Positions 45,689 to 54,628 of a DNA stretch of 64,000 nt are shown here, in pieces; position 1 is the first letter of the stretch, and every line of letters begins with the position of its first letter. The stretch is from an uncultured Clostridia bacterium (GTDB lineage: Bacteria > Bacillota > Clostridia > Christensenellales > Borkfalkiaceae), in contig CANQHG010000002.1 of NCBI GenBank assembly GCA_947623655.1, positions 50,550-114,549 on the forward strand, in the 5' to 3' direction. A program made the position numbers and the translations under genes. Below the pieces are notes generated by a model, which was given only the letters and a program-made list of their open reading frames with translations, ran no database searches and had not been told where the DNA came from.

Positions 45689-48600
45689 TCAGTTGTTTTT
45701 CTTGCGAAGAACAAAGACGAGAGCGAGAGAGCCGAGCGCAATGACTACGGCGCCGACGGAACCGAACGCGATCCAAAGCCCGCTGACCGCGCCGTTTACG
45801 CCGTTTGTGTTGACATTGGCAACGGCCGCAGTCATCGAGGGGCCTTCCATTCCTTGATCGGCAGAGGCGGTTTCATAGGTAATCTTAATAGATGTTAATT
45901 TGGGTGTGGTGCTATCATCCGCTTTGATTTCAAAGAAAGTGTAATTATCACCATCTGCTGCTGTGTAGGGCAAGTCCTTAGAGGTATTGATGCTACCACT
46001 TGATGTACCAAGAGATAATGTTACATTCCCATCCGTCTTGACAATTTCAATCTTTGTGATACGTCCTGGAAATGCTTCATCATTATGTATGTAGCCTTTT
46101 CCCCTTTGGAATTGCATCTTGTCGCCATCCATTAGCATCACTTGATAGGTCGTAAAACTTATCTCATCAACCACATGCGCTTGGTTATTAGGAGTATACC
46201 CGCTATTTCCTGTTAAATTGAGAGAATTCGTACCCGCAGTCAATGTAACTGTAATTGGTTGCTTTTCTCCAGGTTCCGTCTCACCACCACCGCCACCGGA
46301 AGTTGTAGGAGCTTCGTAGTTAATTACTATCGCAGTATAGTAGCTGGCTTCTGCAGTCCATTCAAGCTTAAAGAAAGTACACGACTCACCTGCTTGAGGC
46401 TTGAAAGTTAAGTCACCGGTAGTAGTGGAATCATAGGGCTTCCCTGTTGAAGATGATCCACTACAAGAAGTATCAGTTCCGAAGCTGCATTTGATTTCCG
46501 CGGTTGCTTTTCCACTGCCTGGTTTGAAAGGCGTAAGTACAACAGAAGTAATTTTCCCGGGGAATGCTGTGGTATTCTGTAAATTAGATTTTTTAGATTT
46601 ATTTCCCTGAATAGAGTGTGTCCCCTTATAATTGTTATCCAGTAGTTGGACATAAGATATTTTTATTCCGCTTTTTGTTCCGCCCTCTTCTACATCATAT
46701 CCTGTGGTATTATCCCCATAGGAGGTCGTCAAGCCAAAGTTGCTATTTGTTAACGTAAGAGACTTCGTCTCGACCTCGTCGCCGCCGCCTTCGCCGCCGC
46801 CGGAAGATTGCGCGGAAATCGTAATCGTGATCGATGTTTCGTGCGCTTGAATATTGCCGCTTGTAATCTTTGCTATAAGCTGGCATACAATGTCAGTTTC
46901 GCCGCGTTTGATCTGAAGAACACCATCAACGATTTTTGCCGACTCAGGATCGGCGCCGTCGGTCGTGACGGAGACCTCCCATGTAATGCTCACGTTTGCC
47001 GTTAAATAATCGGCAAGATTGAGGCTTTCAAGCGTAGGAAGCGTGTAATTTTCGGTAAATGTTTTAGGAACAATATTCCCGATCGCTTCCTCTACCGCAT
47101 CCACTTTTTGCTGATCGCTCTTCTGCCAATCGGTGATTTTGGAGCCTGCCTTAAACTCAAGCGTTTTTCCCTGATAATTGGTAAGCGAGCCGACCACGGT
47201 AACGAGGTCTCCCTTTTCCAAGGTTGTAGCCTTTACCACATCGTGCGAAGCGTAATAGACCATGATTTCCGTTCCGTTCACGGTGATATTAAATTGCCAA
47301 TCGCCTTCACTGCCTGTTTTTGTAACGCCGTCAGAGGAAACCGTACCCGTAAGTTCGTAGGTTCCGTTGAGCGAGGCGTCCGCAGCAAGGCCTTTGAGAG
47401 CTGTAAGAGTTTCGTCTTGCAATGCTTTATGCTGACAATTCACGCACACGCCTGCTTCACAGTTGCAATTTTCCGTTTGCACTTCTTGCTTTAATGGACA
47501 ATCCGGAACATTACAGACCCTAGTGTGCTTAAGATCGCTTGAATATTGATACTCCCAAACATGCTCATGCGTGCTTACCGACTTCTTGTAGTAGGTTGCA
47601 GTAACGTTAACGTTGTTGTAATATGTGATTTCGAGTGTTCCGTTATAGTTCGTGATATAACCTTTGAGAACAATTTCGGCACCCACTTCAAAATCATCAT
47701 AGCTCTTTAATATCGTTCCGTCCGGCTCCAAGCCAAAGACAAGGATACCCTTGTCGGCCGGCTCGTCTGCGCTATCGGCGATTTTGGCATTGATGATGTT
47801 GTTATTTTTGGTGCTCCATTCGCCTCTGACAATGACAAACCCTTTTACATATACCTCAGCGCCGTCGTTATAATACGATCCCTGCGTAAGTCCGCCTGCG
47901 AGCTTTAAAGCATCTGCGACTGTGAACGGATTATTTGATGAGCCGTCGCCGGTGAGAGTGACGTGTGCGGGGACATGAAGCGTGAAAGTAGCTTCGGCAT
48001 TCTGGCCGTTGCAGGTTGCAGTAACCTTGAGGGTAACGTCCCGCGCCTCTTCGGCAAAGGTGACCGTCAAAGTCTTGCCGTCGGCGAGAGCCGCAACGCC
48101 GTTGCCGTTGTCGGTCAACGTCCATGCGAACTGCACATCGTTGCTGTTTTCGGGAAGCGTGAGCGTTTCGGAAGTATTCTCGGAATTATTGAGGGTCTCC
48201 CGGAACGTATCGATCTGCGACTGTGCCTCGGCCAGCGCTTTCTGTGCGGCAATCACGTCGGGATCGGGCGTAGCAACTGTGAGCTTCATGGAAGCGATAC
48301 CGATTTGTTGATTGCTTGACAACGTCGTAGTAATAGAAAGACGAACTTGCTTGGCATCTGTAATTACTTGATTAGAACTGATTGTAGTAATTGATAATTC
48401 ATCACCAAAAGCTTGATTACCGTTCTTTTTAATCAAGTTGTCAGAGCAAGAAAGCCATTCCGCTCCATTCTTATATTCAAGATGAATGTCGCTAAACTTC
48501 TTGGTGCCCCATTGTTTCAAGCCGAATTCAAACGCTGTAATCGTTCTTTCTTCTTGTTCTCCCAATTCGACCGTTACATAAACCGTACTTTCGTTAGCAA

Positions 48601-51600
48601 CCATAACGGGGCAATCTTTAATCGTATTGCTTTGTTTTGACACTTTTGAAAACTCTACTTGACCGCTTAAACCTGTTGCATTTTCTCCCGCTTCCATGCC
48701 AATGGCAGTGAAATCTACAGTTTTTGTGCCATAGGAGCTCCAATCTGTCTTCGCATAGGTTTCGAAGTTGGTTGAGAAGTCAAAATTGGCAACATTCGGG
48801 TCTAACTGTTCTTTGGCCTCGATGGTAAGCGTGAAAGAACGGCCGTTGCCAAACTCTTGCTCGCCGATGTAGGCATGAGCAACGAGTTGAAGAACAACCT
48901 TTTCTGCGGTTTGCGTGATCTTGAGAATACCGTTCTCCGCGTCGATCGTTGCGACGTTCGGATCGACGCCCTGAGTTGTTACTTCTACGGTCCACTTGAA
49001 TGTGACTTCCGGCACTGTGGACGTCGGCAAGGCAAGATCTTTCGTCAGTTTCTCGGTTGTATCGAGCTGAATTGCTTGGAGCGCATTTTCTGCTTTATCG
49101 GCATTGGAGAGATAGATGCCGCCCGAGTAGACAACTTCGATCGCGGTGATCTTAACTTGGCCCTTGTTTGCAGTCCCCTCATTACCTACATTTAATACCA
49201 CCTTGTCAGCATTTACTTGAATTAAATCGCCAGATTTATATGTGTTCTTTTTATCTTTATCTGAACTTAAAAGAATACCGCCTTGCTCTTGATTATAAGT
49301 AATTTTTATCGATACAATTTTTGCATCGTTTTCGGCTTTAAAGGTGAGTTCGGGTCCTTCAGTTTGATATAGTTTCCATTCGCCCTTTCCGGTTTCACCA
49401 TTGCCGGAGTTATTGTCATAATACTTACCTGTATTATTATTGCTACTCGTCGTTTTAACCGCTGTTACGATAATGTTGTTATCAAGTTCAATGGTCTCAT
49501 ACTGCGTACCATTCTTCCACCCCTTTCCCTTTGCATAATCAGGGATAGTGGTCTTTGCGGTGTGTGTTTCGGCGAATTTAGCGTAGAGGGTGAGAGCGTG
49601 GCTCTCGCCCGCCGCGGCCGCAAGGTCGAACGACTCACCGACTTGTATCTCCTCTTCGCCGCTCTTATAATACCAATACAAGAAAGTATATTCCTTGTCT
49701 TCGGCCGTCTTGGTGGGAACTTTGGCGGGAAGCGTAAAGGTCTCGATCTCCGTCTCGGCTTCGGGCATGTTTTCTACGCCCGTCATGTCTTCGGCCGTGT
49801 ATGTTACGCTGTAAACCGCGACGATCTCAATTTCGATCGTGATATTTTCGGTGACTTGGAACTCATAGGAATTGCCTGTGAATTCGCTGAGTTTGTCTGT
49901 TGTGTTGAATTTAAGGGATTTGAGCTTGTAGCCCTCGGTCACTTCGATCTTGAGAGTGACAGTTGAGCCCGACTTATAGGTCTCCTGTGCGGGGTCGAGG
50001 GAGACGGTTGCGCCCGTATATGTCTCCTGATCGAGCGTTACCTTATAAACTCTTACAAGCGTAGCGGTGACGGTAACAGTGGCACTGTCTTCGGCGGTAA
50101 ACGTGATGGTGACAACGTTGCCCTGCACATTAAAGTTTTTAGCACCCGTGACGGCGATCTCGCCATCAAGGATATAATCGGCATTCGGAGCGATCGTGAT
50201 CGTGACGGTATCGCCGACTACGTACTGCGTTTTCTCCCCATTATAGGCGACAGCAGCATTTTCGGCACTGACGCTGAGGGCGAATACCTGCGTCCACTTG
50301 GCCTCGTAGGTGACGGTGACATCGGAATTTGCAAGCGTGAGGGTGGTGGTGCTTCCGTCCTCTGCGACCTGATGTTCCGCGCCCGTGACGGTGATCGTCC
50401 AACCGTCGAAACGGTAGCCCGCGCGTTGAGGGGTGCCGACGGTGACGGTGGCGGTGGCGCCGTTTTCACTTCTTGCGACGCCAAGTTCCGCGCCGCCGCT
50501 TTCGCCCGTGATAGAGGCATTGATCGCGACTTCGACGGCCGTTGCGGTGATCGTGATGTTTTCGGTCCCGACGGTGAGGGTATATTTGCCGTTTTCGAGC
50601 GTGCCGACGGAAACTGTGCCGAGCTTAAAGCCGTTTTCGACCGTGATCGTGAACGTGACGGCGGCGCCTTTCTCGTAGTAGGCGGCGGGGTTTTCGATCG
50701 TGATCGTGAGGTGAGCCGCAGTGGCGGCCGTGACGGTGTAGAGCTGTTCCCATTCGGCGCCGATCTTGACGTTCATCTCGTCGGCAAGGGCGATCTCGAA
50801 CGAGTTGCCCTCGACGGCCTGCGGCGTGGCGTCATTGAGGGAAGAAGTCCAATTCAAGAACTTGTAGCCCGTGCGTTCGGGCGTGCCCGTGAGGGTGACG
50901 GTGTAGTACTCGGAGCCGTCTTCATGGGTCGAAAGTTCACCGTAAGCAAAGCTGAGCTGGGCGGCGTTGGTGACATCGGCGCCGAGGTCGAAAGCGAGCG
51001 CGGGCGTTTTCACCTGCCATTGAGCCGCGATCGTGATGTTGGCAGTGACGTCGATCCGGGCGGCGGGCTGCTGAAGGGCGGCGTCTTCGCCGACTTTCCA
51101 GCCGAGGAAAGTGTATCCCGTACGGACTGGAGCGGCGGGGAGAGTGTATTTTTCGCCCGAGGTGACGGATGCGGTGCCGTTGGGCTGGCCGTTGCCGTAT
51201 TCGATCGTGATGATGTACGCGTCGCCGACGGTGACTTGATAAGTGATTTTTTCGTAAAGATATGTAATGACGATGCTGAACGACTCGTTAATTGCATCGG
51301 ATCTGTATGCGGAGCTATCGATCGTATAGAAGCCGTGCGAAGTTGTTTCGGCGGGCTGAAGCGTTAACACATCGCCGTTTTCGTAGTAAGCGGTGACGAC
51401 AAGGCCCTCGGAAGAGAACGGCTCGCCTTTTTTGAATTCCGTTTTATAGTCCTTAAGCTCGAGCGGGTTTTCGGTTCTGAGAAGAGGCCAGATAACGGGC
51501 TCGCCCTCTTTTTCGTACCAATAATTGCCGCGTTGAAGAGGCTCGTCTTGGGAGAAAAGATATAAGGTGTTTCCCGTGCTTTGGAGCGCCTCGGGAAGCG

Positions 51601-52684
51601 TTGTGCCCTTGTAGAAGATCTTGACGCCCAGACCGTTGAGCCCTGCGACGTTCTGATAGGCGTCCGCGGCGTCTTCGGGAATGGCTTCGATGATCACGCT
51701 CTCCAGAGCGCAACCCTTGAATGCGTCTGCGCCCACAGTTTTGAGGCCTGCGGGAAGCGTGACTTGGGTGAGAGCGGTGAGGCCTTCGAACGCGCCGTCT
51801 GCAATGACGAGCGTGCCTTCGCTTACAGTATATTTACCCCCCCCGTTTTCCGCGTTCTCGCGAAGAGGTCTGCGGCCCAAAGGCTGCGCGGGCGTCACAT
51901 CTGCGGCGCTCACCTTGAGAAGATATTGCCCGTCTTTGTCCGCAAGAACTTTAAAACCGCTTTCGGTTTTCCAGTTCGCGGGAGTTGTATAGAATTCCGT
52001 TTCGGCAAATGCGTTCCGACCGACGGAAGTGACCGTAGAGGGAATGTCGACTTCGCTAAGAGCATCGCACCCGTTGAAAGCGTTCTCTCCGATCGTCTCG
52101 GTGCCTTCTTGAATGGTGAGCTTTGAAAGGCTTGTGCACCCCGCGAACGCGCTCTCGCCGATCGAGGCAGAGCCTTTAATCGTCACGCTTGTGATCTTTT
52201 TGTTGCCCGCGAAAGCGTTTTCCGCGACATGGACGGGCTTTTCATCGATCTTTTCGGGAATGACAATAGAGGTCAATTCGGAGTCTTCGGCGGGAACGCC
52301 CTTGACGACGACTTCCTCTTCGGTGCTCTGCTCTTCGTCAACAATATAGTTGATGCCCGTTTTATGACAGATAGAGCACTCGCCGACCTCATTGACCTTG
52401 TGAGAGTACCCGTTTGCGGGAATGATGACAGAGACGCCCTCGCCGCAGTCGGGATCGGTGCAATATTTCATGCCGACGCCGGGAGCGACACAGGTTGGCT
52501 TGTAGATAACATACACTTCATCGCCGAGCGTATGCTCGTGCGGTTGCGACGTGCCCTCTTGCTCATCGAGCGCGTTTGCATGCGTGCTGAGGCCGAGAGA
52601 GATCCCTGCCGCGGCAAGAAGCACACACATGAGCGCCGACATGACGAAAAGCGCAAGTCTGTTGAGCGTTAAATGTTTCTTCAT
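45689..52684 (-). CDS. Giant surface protein B (2,331 aa), membrane-anchored paralog of A
   Basis: The signal peptide (MKKHLTLNRLALFVMSALMC..., ~1-38) precedes cysteine pairs (CVAPGVGMKYCTDPDCGEG, CSICHK). LRR_5 repeats follow, with a G8 tract at codon ~281 (ENGGG). Next come a Big_3-like domain, about six Listeria-Bacteroides/InlB B repeats (GYTFLGWKVGED, GYRFDGWTITV), Ig-like pairs (e.g. VTTQGVDPNVATID) and two OB-fold-like segments (AEVYVKGFVIVRGEWSTKNN; TYELTGTVSSDG). Two related C-terminal beta modules (AFPGKITSVVL, AFPGRITKIEI) come last. The C-terminus is one membrane helix (GLWIAFGSVGAVVIALGSLA) plus RKKNN, with no LPXTG. The ATG at 52684 follows AAAGGAGAAAAC. OB-fold-like segments are common in extracellular nucleases, but no nuclease domain is seen. 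Probably an adhesin or scaffold. Confidence 0.87.
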   Translation of the reverse strand: MKKHLTLNRLALFVMSALMCVLLAAAGISLGLSTHANALDEQEGTSQPHEHTLGDEVYVIYKPTCVAPGVGMKYCTDPDCGEGVSVIIPANGYSHKVNEVGECSICHKTGINYIVDEEQSTEEEVVVKGVPAEDSELTSIVIPEKIDEKPVHVAENAFAGNKKITSVTIKGSASIGESAFAGCTSLSKLTIQEGTETIGENAFNGCDALSEVDIPSTVTSVGRNAFAETEFYTTPANWKTESGFKVLADKDGQYLLKVSAADVTPAQPLGRRPLRENAENGGGKYTVSEGTLVIADGAFEGLTALTQVTLPAGLKTVGADAFKGCALESVIIEAIPEDAADAYQNVAGLNGLGVKIFYKGTTLPEALQSTGNTLYLFSQDEPLQRGNYWYEKEGEPVIWPLLRTENPLELKDYKTEFKKGEPFSSEGLVVTAYYENGDVLTLQPAETTSHGFYTIDSSAYRSDAINESFSIVITYLYEKITYQVTVGDAYIITIEYGNGQPNGTASVTSGEKYTLPAAPVRTGYTFLGWKVGEDAALQQPAARIDVTANITIAAQWQVKTPALAFDLGADVTNAAQLSFAYGELSTHEDGSEYYTVTLTGTPERTGYKFLNWTSSLNDATPQAVEGNSFEIALADEMNVKIGAEWEQLYTVTAATAAHLTITIENPAAYYEKGAAVTFTITVENGFKLGTVSVGTLENGKYTLTVGTENITITATAVEVAINASITGESGGAELGVARSENGATATVTVGTPQRAGYRFDGWTITVTGAEHQVAEDGSTTTLTLANSDVTVTYEAKWTQVFALSVSAENAAVAYNGEKTQYVVGDTVTITIAPNADYILDGEIAVTGAKNFNVQGNVVTITFTAEDSATVTVTATLVRVYKVTLDQETYTGATVSLDPAQETYKSGSTVTLKIEVTEGYKLKSLKFNTTDKLSEFTGNSYEFQVTENITIEIEIVAVYSVTYTAEDMTGVENMPEAETEIETFTLPAKVPTKTAEDKEYTFLYWYYKSGEEEIQVGESFDLAAAAGESHALTLYAKFAETHTAKTTIPDYAKGKGWKNGTQYETIELDNNIIVTAVKTTSSNNNTGKYYDNNSGNGETGKGEWKLYQTEGPELTFKAENDAKIVSIKITYNQEQGGILLSSDKDKKNTYKSGDLIQVNADKVVLNVGNEGTANKGQVKITAIEVVYSGGIYLSNADKAENALQAIQLDTTEKLTKDLALPTSTVPEVTFKWTVEVTTQGVDPNVATIDAENGILKITQTAEKVVLQLVAHAYIGEQEFGNGRSFTLTIEAKEQLDPNVANFDFSTNFETYAKTDWSSYGTKTVDFTAIGMEAGENATGLSGQVEFSKVSKQSNTIKDCPVMVANESTVYVTVELGEQEERTITAFEFGLKQWGTKKFSDIHLEYKNGAEWLSCSDNLIKKNGNQAFGDELSITTISSNQVITDAKQVRLSITTTLSSNQQIGIASMKLTVATPDPDVIAAQKALAEAQSQIDTFRETLNNSENTSETLTLPENSNDVQFAWTLTDNGNGVAALADGKTLTVTFAEEARDVTLKVTATCNGQNAEATFTLHVPAHVTLTGDGSSNNPFTVADALKLAGGLTQGSYYNDGAEVYVKGFVIVRGEWSTKNNNIINAKIADSADEPADKGILVFGLEPDGTILKSYDDFEVGAEIVLKGYITNYNGTLEITYYNNVNVTATYYKKSVSTHEHVWEYQYSSDLKHTRVCNVPDCPLKQEVQTENCNCEAGVCVNCQHKALQDETLTALKGLAADASLNGTYELTGTVSSDGVTKTGSEGDWQFNITVNGTEIMVYYASHDVVKATTLEKGDLVTVVGSLTNYQGKTLEFKAGSKITDWQKSDQQKVDAVEEAIGNIVPKTFTENYTLPTLESLNLADYLTANVSITWEVSVTTDGADPESAKIVDGVLQIKRGETDIVCQLIAKITSGNIQAHETSITITISAQSSGGGEGGGDEVETKSLTLTNSNFGLTTSYGDNTTGYDVEEGGTKSGIKISYVQLLDNNYKGTHSIQGNKSKKSNLQNTTAFPGKITSVVLTPFKPGSGKATAEIKCSFGTDTSCSGSSSTGKPYDSTTTGDLTFKPQAGESCTFFKLEWTAEASYYTAIVINYEAPTTSGGGGGETEPGEKQPITVTLTAGTNSLNLTGNSGYTPNNQAHVVDEISFTTYQVMLMDGDKMQFQRGKGYIHNDEAFPGRITKIEIVKTDGNVTLSLGTSSGSINTSKDLPYTAADGDNYTFFEIKADDSTTPKLTSIKITYETASADQGMEGPSMTAAVANVNTNGVNGAVSGLWIAFGSVGAVVIALGSLALVFVLRKKNN
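51837..51844. repeat. G8 tract inside giant surface protein B coding sequence
   Basis: The coding strand reads AAC GGG GGG GGT AAA. G9 gives an immediate TAA. G7 reaches TAA after four further codons. Position and flank (CCCCCCCCGTTTTCC on plus) match the tract in paralog A. Confidence 0.8.
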
Positions 52685-52745
52685 GTTTTCTCCTTTGCTC
52701 GTATTCCATTCCCTTGACAGAATACGGACGATTTTACTCATCTAT

Positions 52746-52774
52746 ATTGTAACAGATGGCGCTTGCAATGTCAA
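52746..52774 (-). promoter_or_regulatory. Sigma-A promoter of giant surface protein B gene
   Basis: TTGACA (52774-52769), a 17-nt spacer and TACAAT (52751-52746) on the minus strand, about 60 nt before the ATG at 52684. Confidence 0.85.
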
Positions 52775-52885
52775 TGAAAATACCAAAAAATGATTGGGCT
52801 TTCATAAAAAATTTTTATACCTTTTATAAGTAAGAGTTTTAACTGCTCCGAGATAAAAGAGGAGAAAATTCGGAGGCAAAATCGC

Positions 52886-52914
52886 TTTACAGAACAAAAA
52901 AAGCCGTGTATAAT
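52886..52914 (+). promoter_or_regulatory. Sigma-A promoter of queuosine-precursor transporter
   Basis: TTTACA (52886-52891), a 17-nt spacer and TATAAT (52909-52914). Transcription should begin around 52921, immediately before the riboswitch. Confidence 0.85.
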
Positions 52915-52922
52915 AGACCCCA

Positions 52923-52958
52923 AGATGTTCCTTGCCAAACCATCTGAAAAAAACAAGG
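52923..52958 (+). promoter_or_regulatory. preQ1-I riboswitch
   Basis: This is a compact 36-nt H-type pseudoknot. P1 is AGATG (52923-27) / CATCT (52941-45). P2 is loop CCTTG (52930-34) with tail CAAGG (52954-58). An A-rich linker (GAAAAAAA) joins them, as in class I preQ1 aptamers. The P2 3' strand is part of the Shine-Dalgarno CAAGGAGG, so preQ1 binding should block translation. The gene controlled is a queuosine-precursor transporter, the expected target. Confidence 0.85.
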
Positions 52959-52967
52959 AGGCTTCTC

Positions 52968-53747
52968 ATGAAGCGCACTTTTCAAAATTTCATCAAAGAA
53001 ACCAAACTGCTCCTTTCTTCCGTACCGCCGTTCACGTTTGCGCTCTTTCTTCTGAGCGTATTTGCGATGAACCTGCTCGCCAACAAGAGCGTCGATCTCC
53101 CCGTCGGGTGGCTCGCGCTCGATTGCGGGATCATCGTATCGTGGGCGTCTTTTTTATGTATGGACGTTCTCACCAAGCGCTTCGGTCCCAAGGCCGCGAC
53201 AACGCTCTCCGTTATCGCCGCGCTCGTCAATCTCGTGATGTGCCTCGTCTTCTTCCTCGCTTCGCTCATTCCCGGCACCTGGGGCGCGTTTTTCGATTTC
53301 GGGGAACAGGACGTCATAAATACCGCGCTCGATTCGACGTTCGGCGGGACATGGTATGTCCTTTTGGGCAGTACCGTGGCTTTTGTGGCGTCGGCGGCCA
53401 TCAACAATTTCACGAATTGGGGCATCGGAAAGATCTTTAAAAAGAACCCCGACGGCTTTTGGGCGTACGCATGCAGAACGTATGTCTCGACGGCGATCGG
53501 ACAGTTTGCCGACAACCTGATCTTCGCGCTCATCGTCTCGCATTTCTTTTTCGGCTGGACGATGCTGCAATGCGTGACATGCGCCCTCACGGGCATGGTC
53601 GCCGAGCTCTTGTGCGAAGCCGTATTCTCCCCTCTCGGCTACAAAGTTTGCAGAAATTGGGAGAAGAAAGGCGTCGGCGCGGCCTATCTGAACTACATCT
53701 CCGAGGGAGAACACAGCGATGAAAATACTGATCACGGGAACGAGTAA
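52968..53747 (+). CDS. Queuosine precursor transporter (YhhQ/VUT family)
   Basis: This 259-aa integral membrane protein with about six helices belongs to the VUT/DUF165 (YhhQ) family, which imports queuosine precursors such as preQ0, preQ1 or queuine. Family-like features include LDCGIIVSWASFLCMDVLTKRFGPKAA in the second helix region and AYACRTYVSTAIGQFADNLIF with the conserved polar residues. I chose the ATG at 52968 because it follows AAGGAGG by 6 nt. The track's start at 52932 lies inside the riboswitch. The last 29 nt overlap the SDR gene. The preQ1 riboswitch makes the substrate assignment stronger than family membership alone. Confidence 0.93.
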   Translation: MKRTFQNFIKETKLLLSSVPPFTFALFLLSVFAMNLLANKSVDLPVGWLALDCGIIVSWASFLCMDVLTKRFGPKAATTLSVIAALVNLVMCLVFFLASLIPGTWGAFFDFGEQDVINTALDSTFGGTWYVLLGSTVAFVASAAINNFTNWGIGKIFKKNPDGFWAYACRTYVSTAIGQFADNLIFALIVSHFFFGWTMLQCVTCALTGMVAELLCEAVFSPLGYKVCRNWEKKGVGAAYLNYISEGEHSDENTDHGNE

Positions 53748-54360
53748 GGGCATCGGCAAGGCGATCGCCCAAAAATTTCTCGCCAGCGGACATACGGTGA
53801 CGGGGATAGACGTGCTCCCCCCCGCTTTCTCGCATGCAAATTTCAGCCATGTGACGGCAGATATCGCTTGCGGCGATCTGCCCGACTTTGCGCCCGACGT
53901 CCTCATCAATAATGCGGGCGTGCAAGACAGCGGAAACGACATCGACGTCAACCTCAAGGGAACGATCCGCGTCACCGAAAAATATCTCACATATATGCCG
54001 AAAAGCGTGGTTTTTATCGCCTCGGCAAGCGCCTCTACGGGGGCGGAATTTCCCGCCTATGCCGCGAGCAAGGGCGGCATGGTGAGCTATATGAAAAACG
54101 TTGCGCTCAGAGCGGCCGAATGGGGCGGAACGGCGAACAGCGTCTCCCCGGGAGGCGTGACGACGGCGCTCAACGACCGCGTGATGAACGACGAAAAACT
54201 CTGGGCGCAGATCATGGACGAAACGCCGCTCAAAAAGTGGGCTTCGCCCGAAGAGATCGCCGAATGGGTATACTTCATCGCCGTCGTCAACAAATCGATG
54301 ACGGCGCAAGACATCCTCATCGACAACGGCGAGGCCGCGCGGGCAAAGTTTATATGGTAG
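53719..54360 (+). CDS. Short-chain dehydrogenase/reductase (SDR)
   Basis: This 213-aa classical SDR is on the short side. It has the NAD(P) motif TGTSKGIG (7-14), NNAG (~65-68), an active-site Ser region (FIASASAST) and the catalytic YAASK (Tyr/Lys). The C-terminal SPGGV motif and a degenerate lid follow. The closing DILIDNGE fits the family's end. It overlaps the transporter gene by 29 nt, with its own site (GAGGGAGAACACAGCG), so the two are cotranscribed and under the same riboswitch-controlled message. The substrate is unknown, and a link to queuosine metabolism is only contextual. Confidence 0.9.
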   Translation: MKILITGTSKGIGKAIAQKFLASGHTVTGIDVLPPAFSHANFSHVTADIACGDLPDFAPDVLINNAGVQDSGNDIDVNLKGTIRVTEKYLTYMPKSVVFIASASASTGAEFPAYAASKGGMVSYMKNVALRAAEWGGTANSVSPGGVTTALNDRVMNDEKLWAQIMDETPLKKWASPEEIAEWVYFIAVVNKSMTAQDILIDNGEAARAKFIW

Positions 54361-54389
54361 TTTACGCTCAGCCTGAGGGCGTGAGGGCG

Positions 54390-54529
54390 GCGTCATGCTG
54401 AGAAGAAGAGTCGTACGAAGTCTATGGAAGCTGTATCGAAGCATCTCGCGGCATGGTGTACGGTCGCCCCGCGATATTCTTCGGGTTAGTTCCCGTCCTC
54501 TCGTCCTTCTCACGTTCTCAGAATGACGC
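54390..54529 (-). repeat. ~140-bp dispersed element with terminal inverted repeats, copy 1
   Basis: The ends are GCGTCATGCTGAG and CTCAGAATGACGC, a 13-bp inverted repeat with one mismatch. In reverse orientation, its interior shares blocks with 63656-63799 (e.g. CCCGAAGAAT, GCGAGATGC, GTAGACT). It is noncoding, between convergent genes, and looks MITE-like. Confidence 0.65.
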
Positions 54530-54579
54530 GGGGCGTACGTTGCATTTATCCTCCCTCGGGAGGGGACATGATAACAACA

Positions 54580-54609
54580 AAAAAATGACGGCAAAGCCGT
54601 CATTTTTTT
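54580..54609. terminator. Bidirectional intrinsic terminator between SDR and lemA
   Basis: ATGACGGC-AAA-GCCGTCAT preceded by A-run and followed by T7. It serves both convergent genes. Confidence 0.9.
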
Positions 54610-54628
54610 GCACATATGTGCGCGTTTT

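Noticed and set aside
39735-52684. LPXTG sortase anchoring of the giant surface proteins
   Set aside because: Protein B ends in a membrane helix with RKKNN but no LPXTG-like motif before it. Protein A has no C-terminal helix at all.
53817-53823. C7 tract in the SDR gene
   Set aside because: It encodes an ordinary Leu-Pro-Pro. It is shorter than the G8/G9 tracts and in a cytoplasmic enzyme, so it is likely chance.
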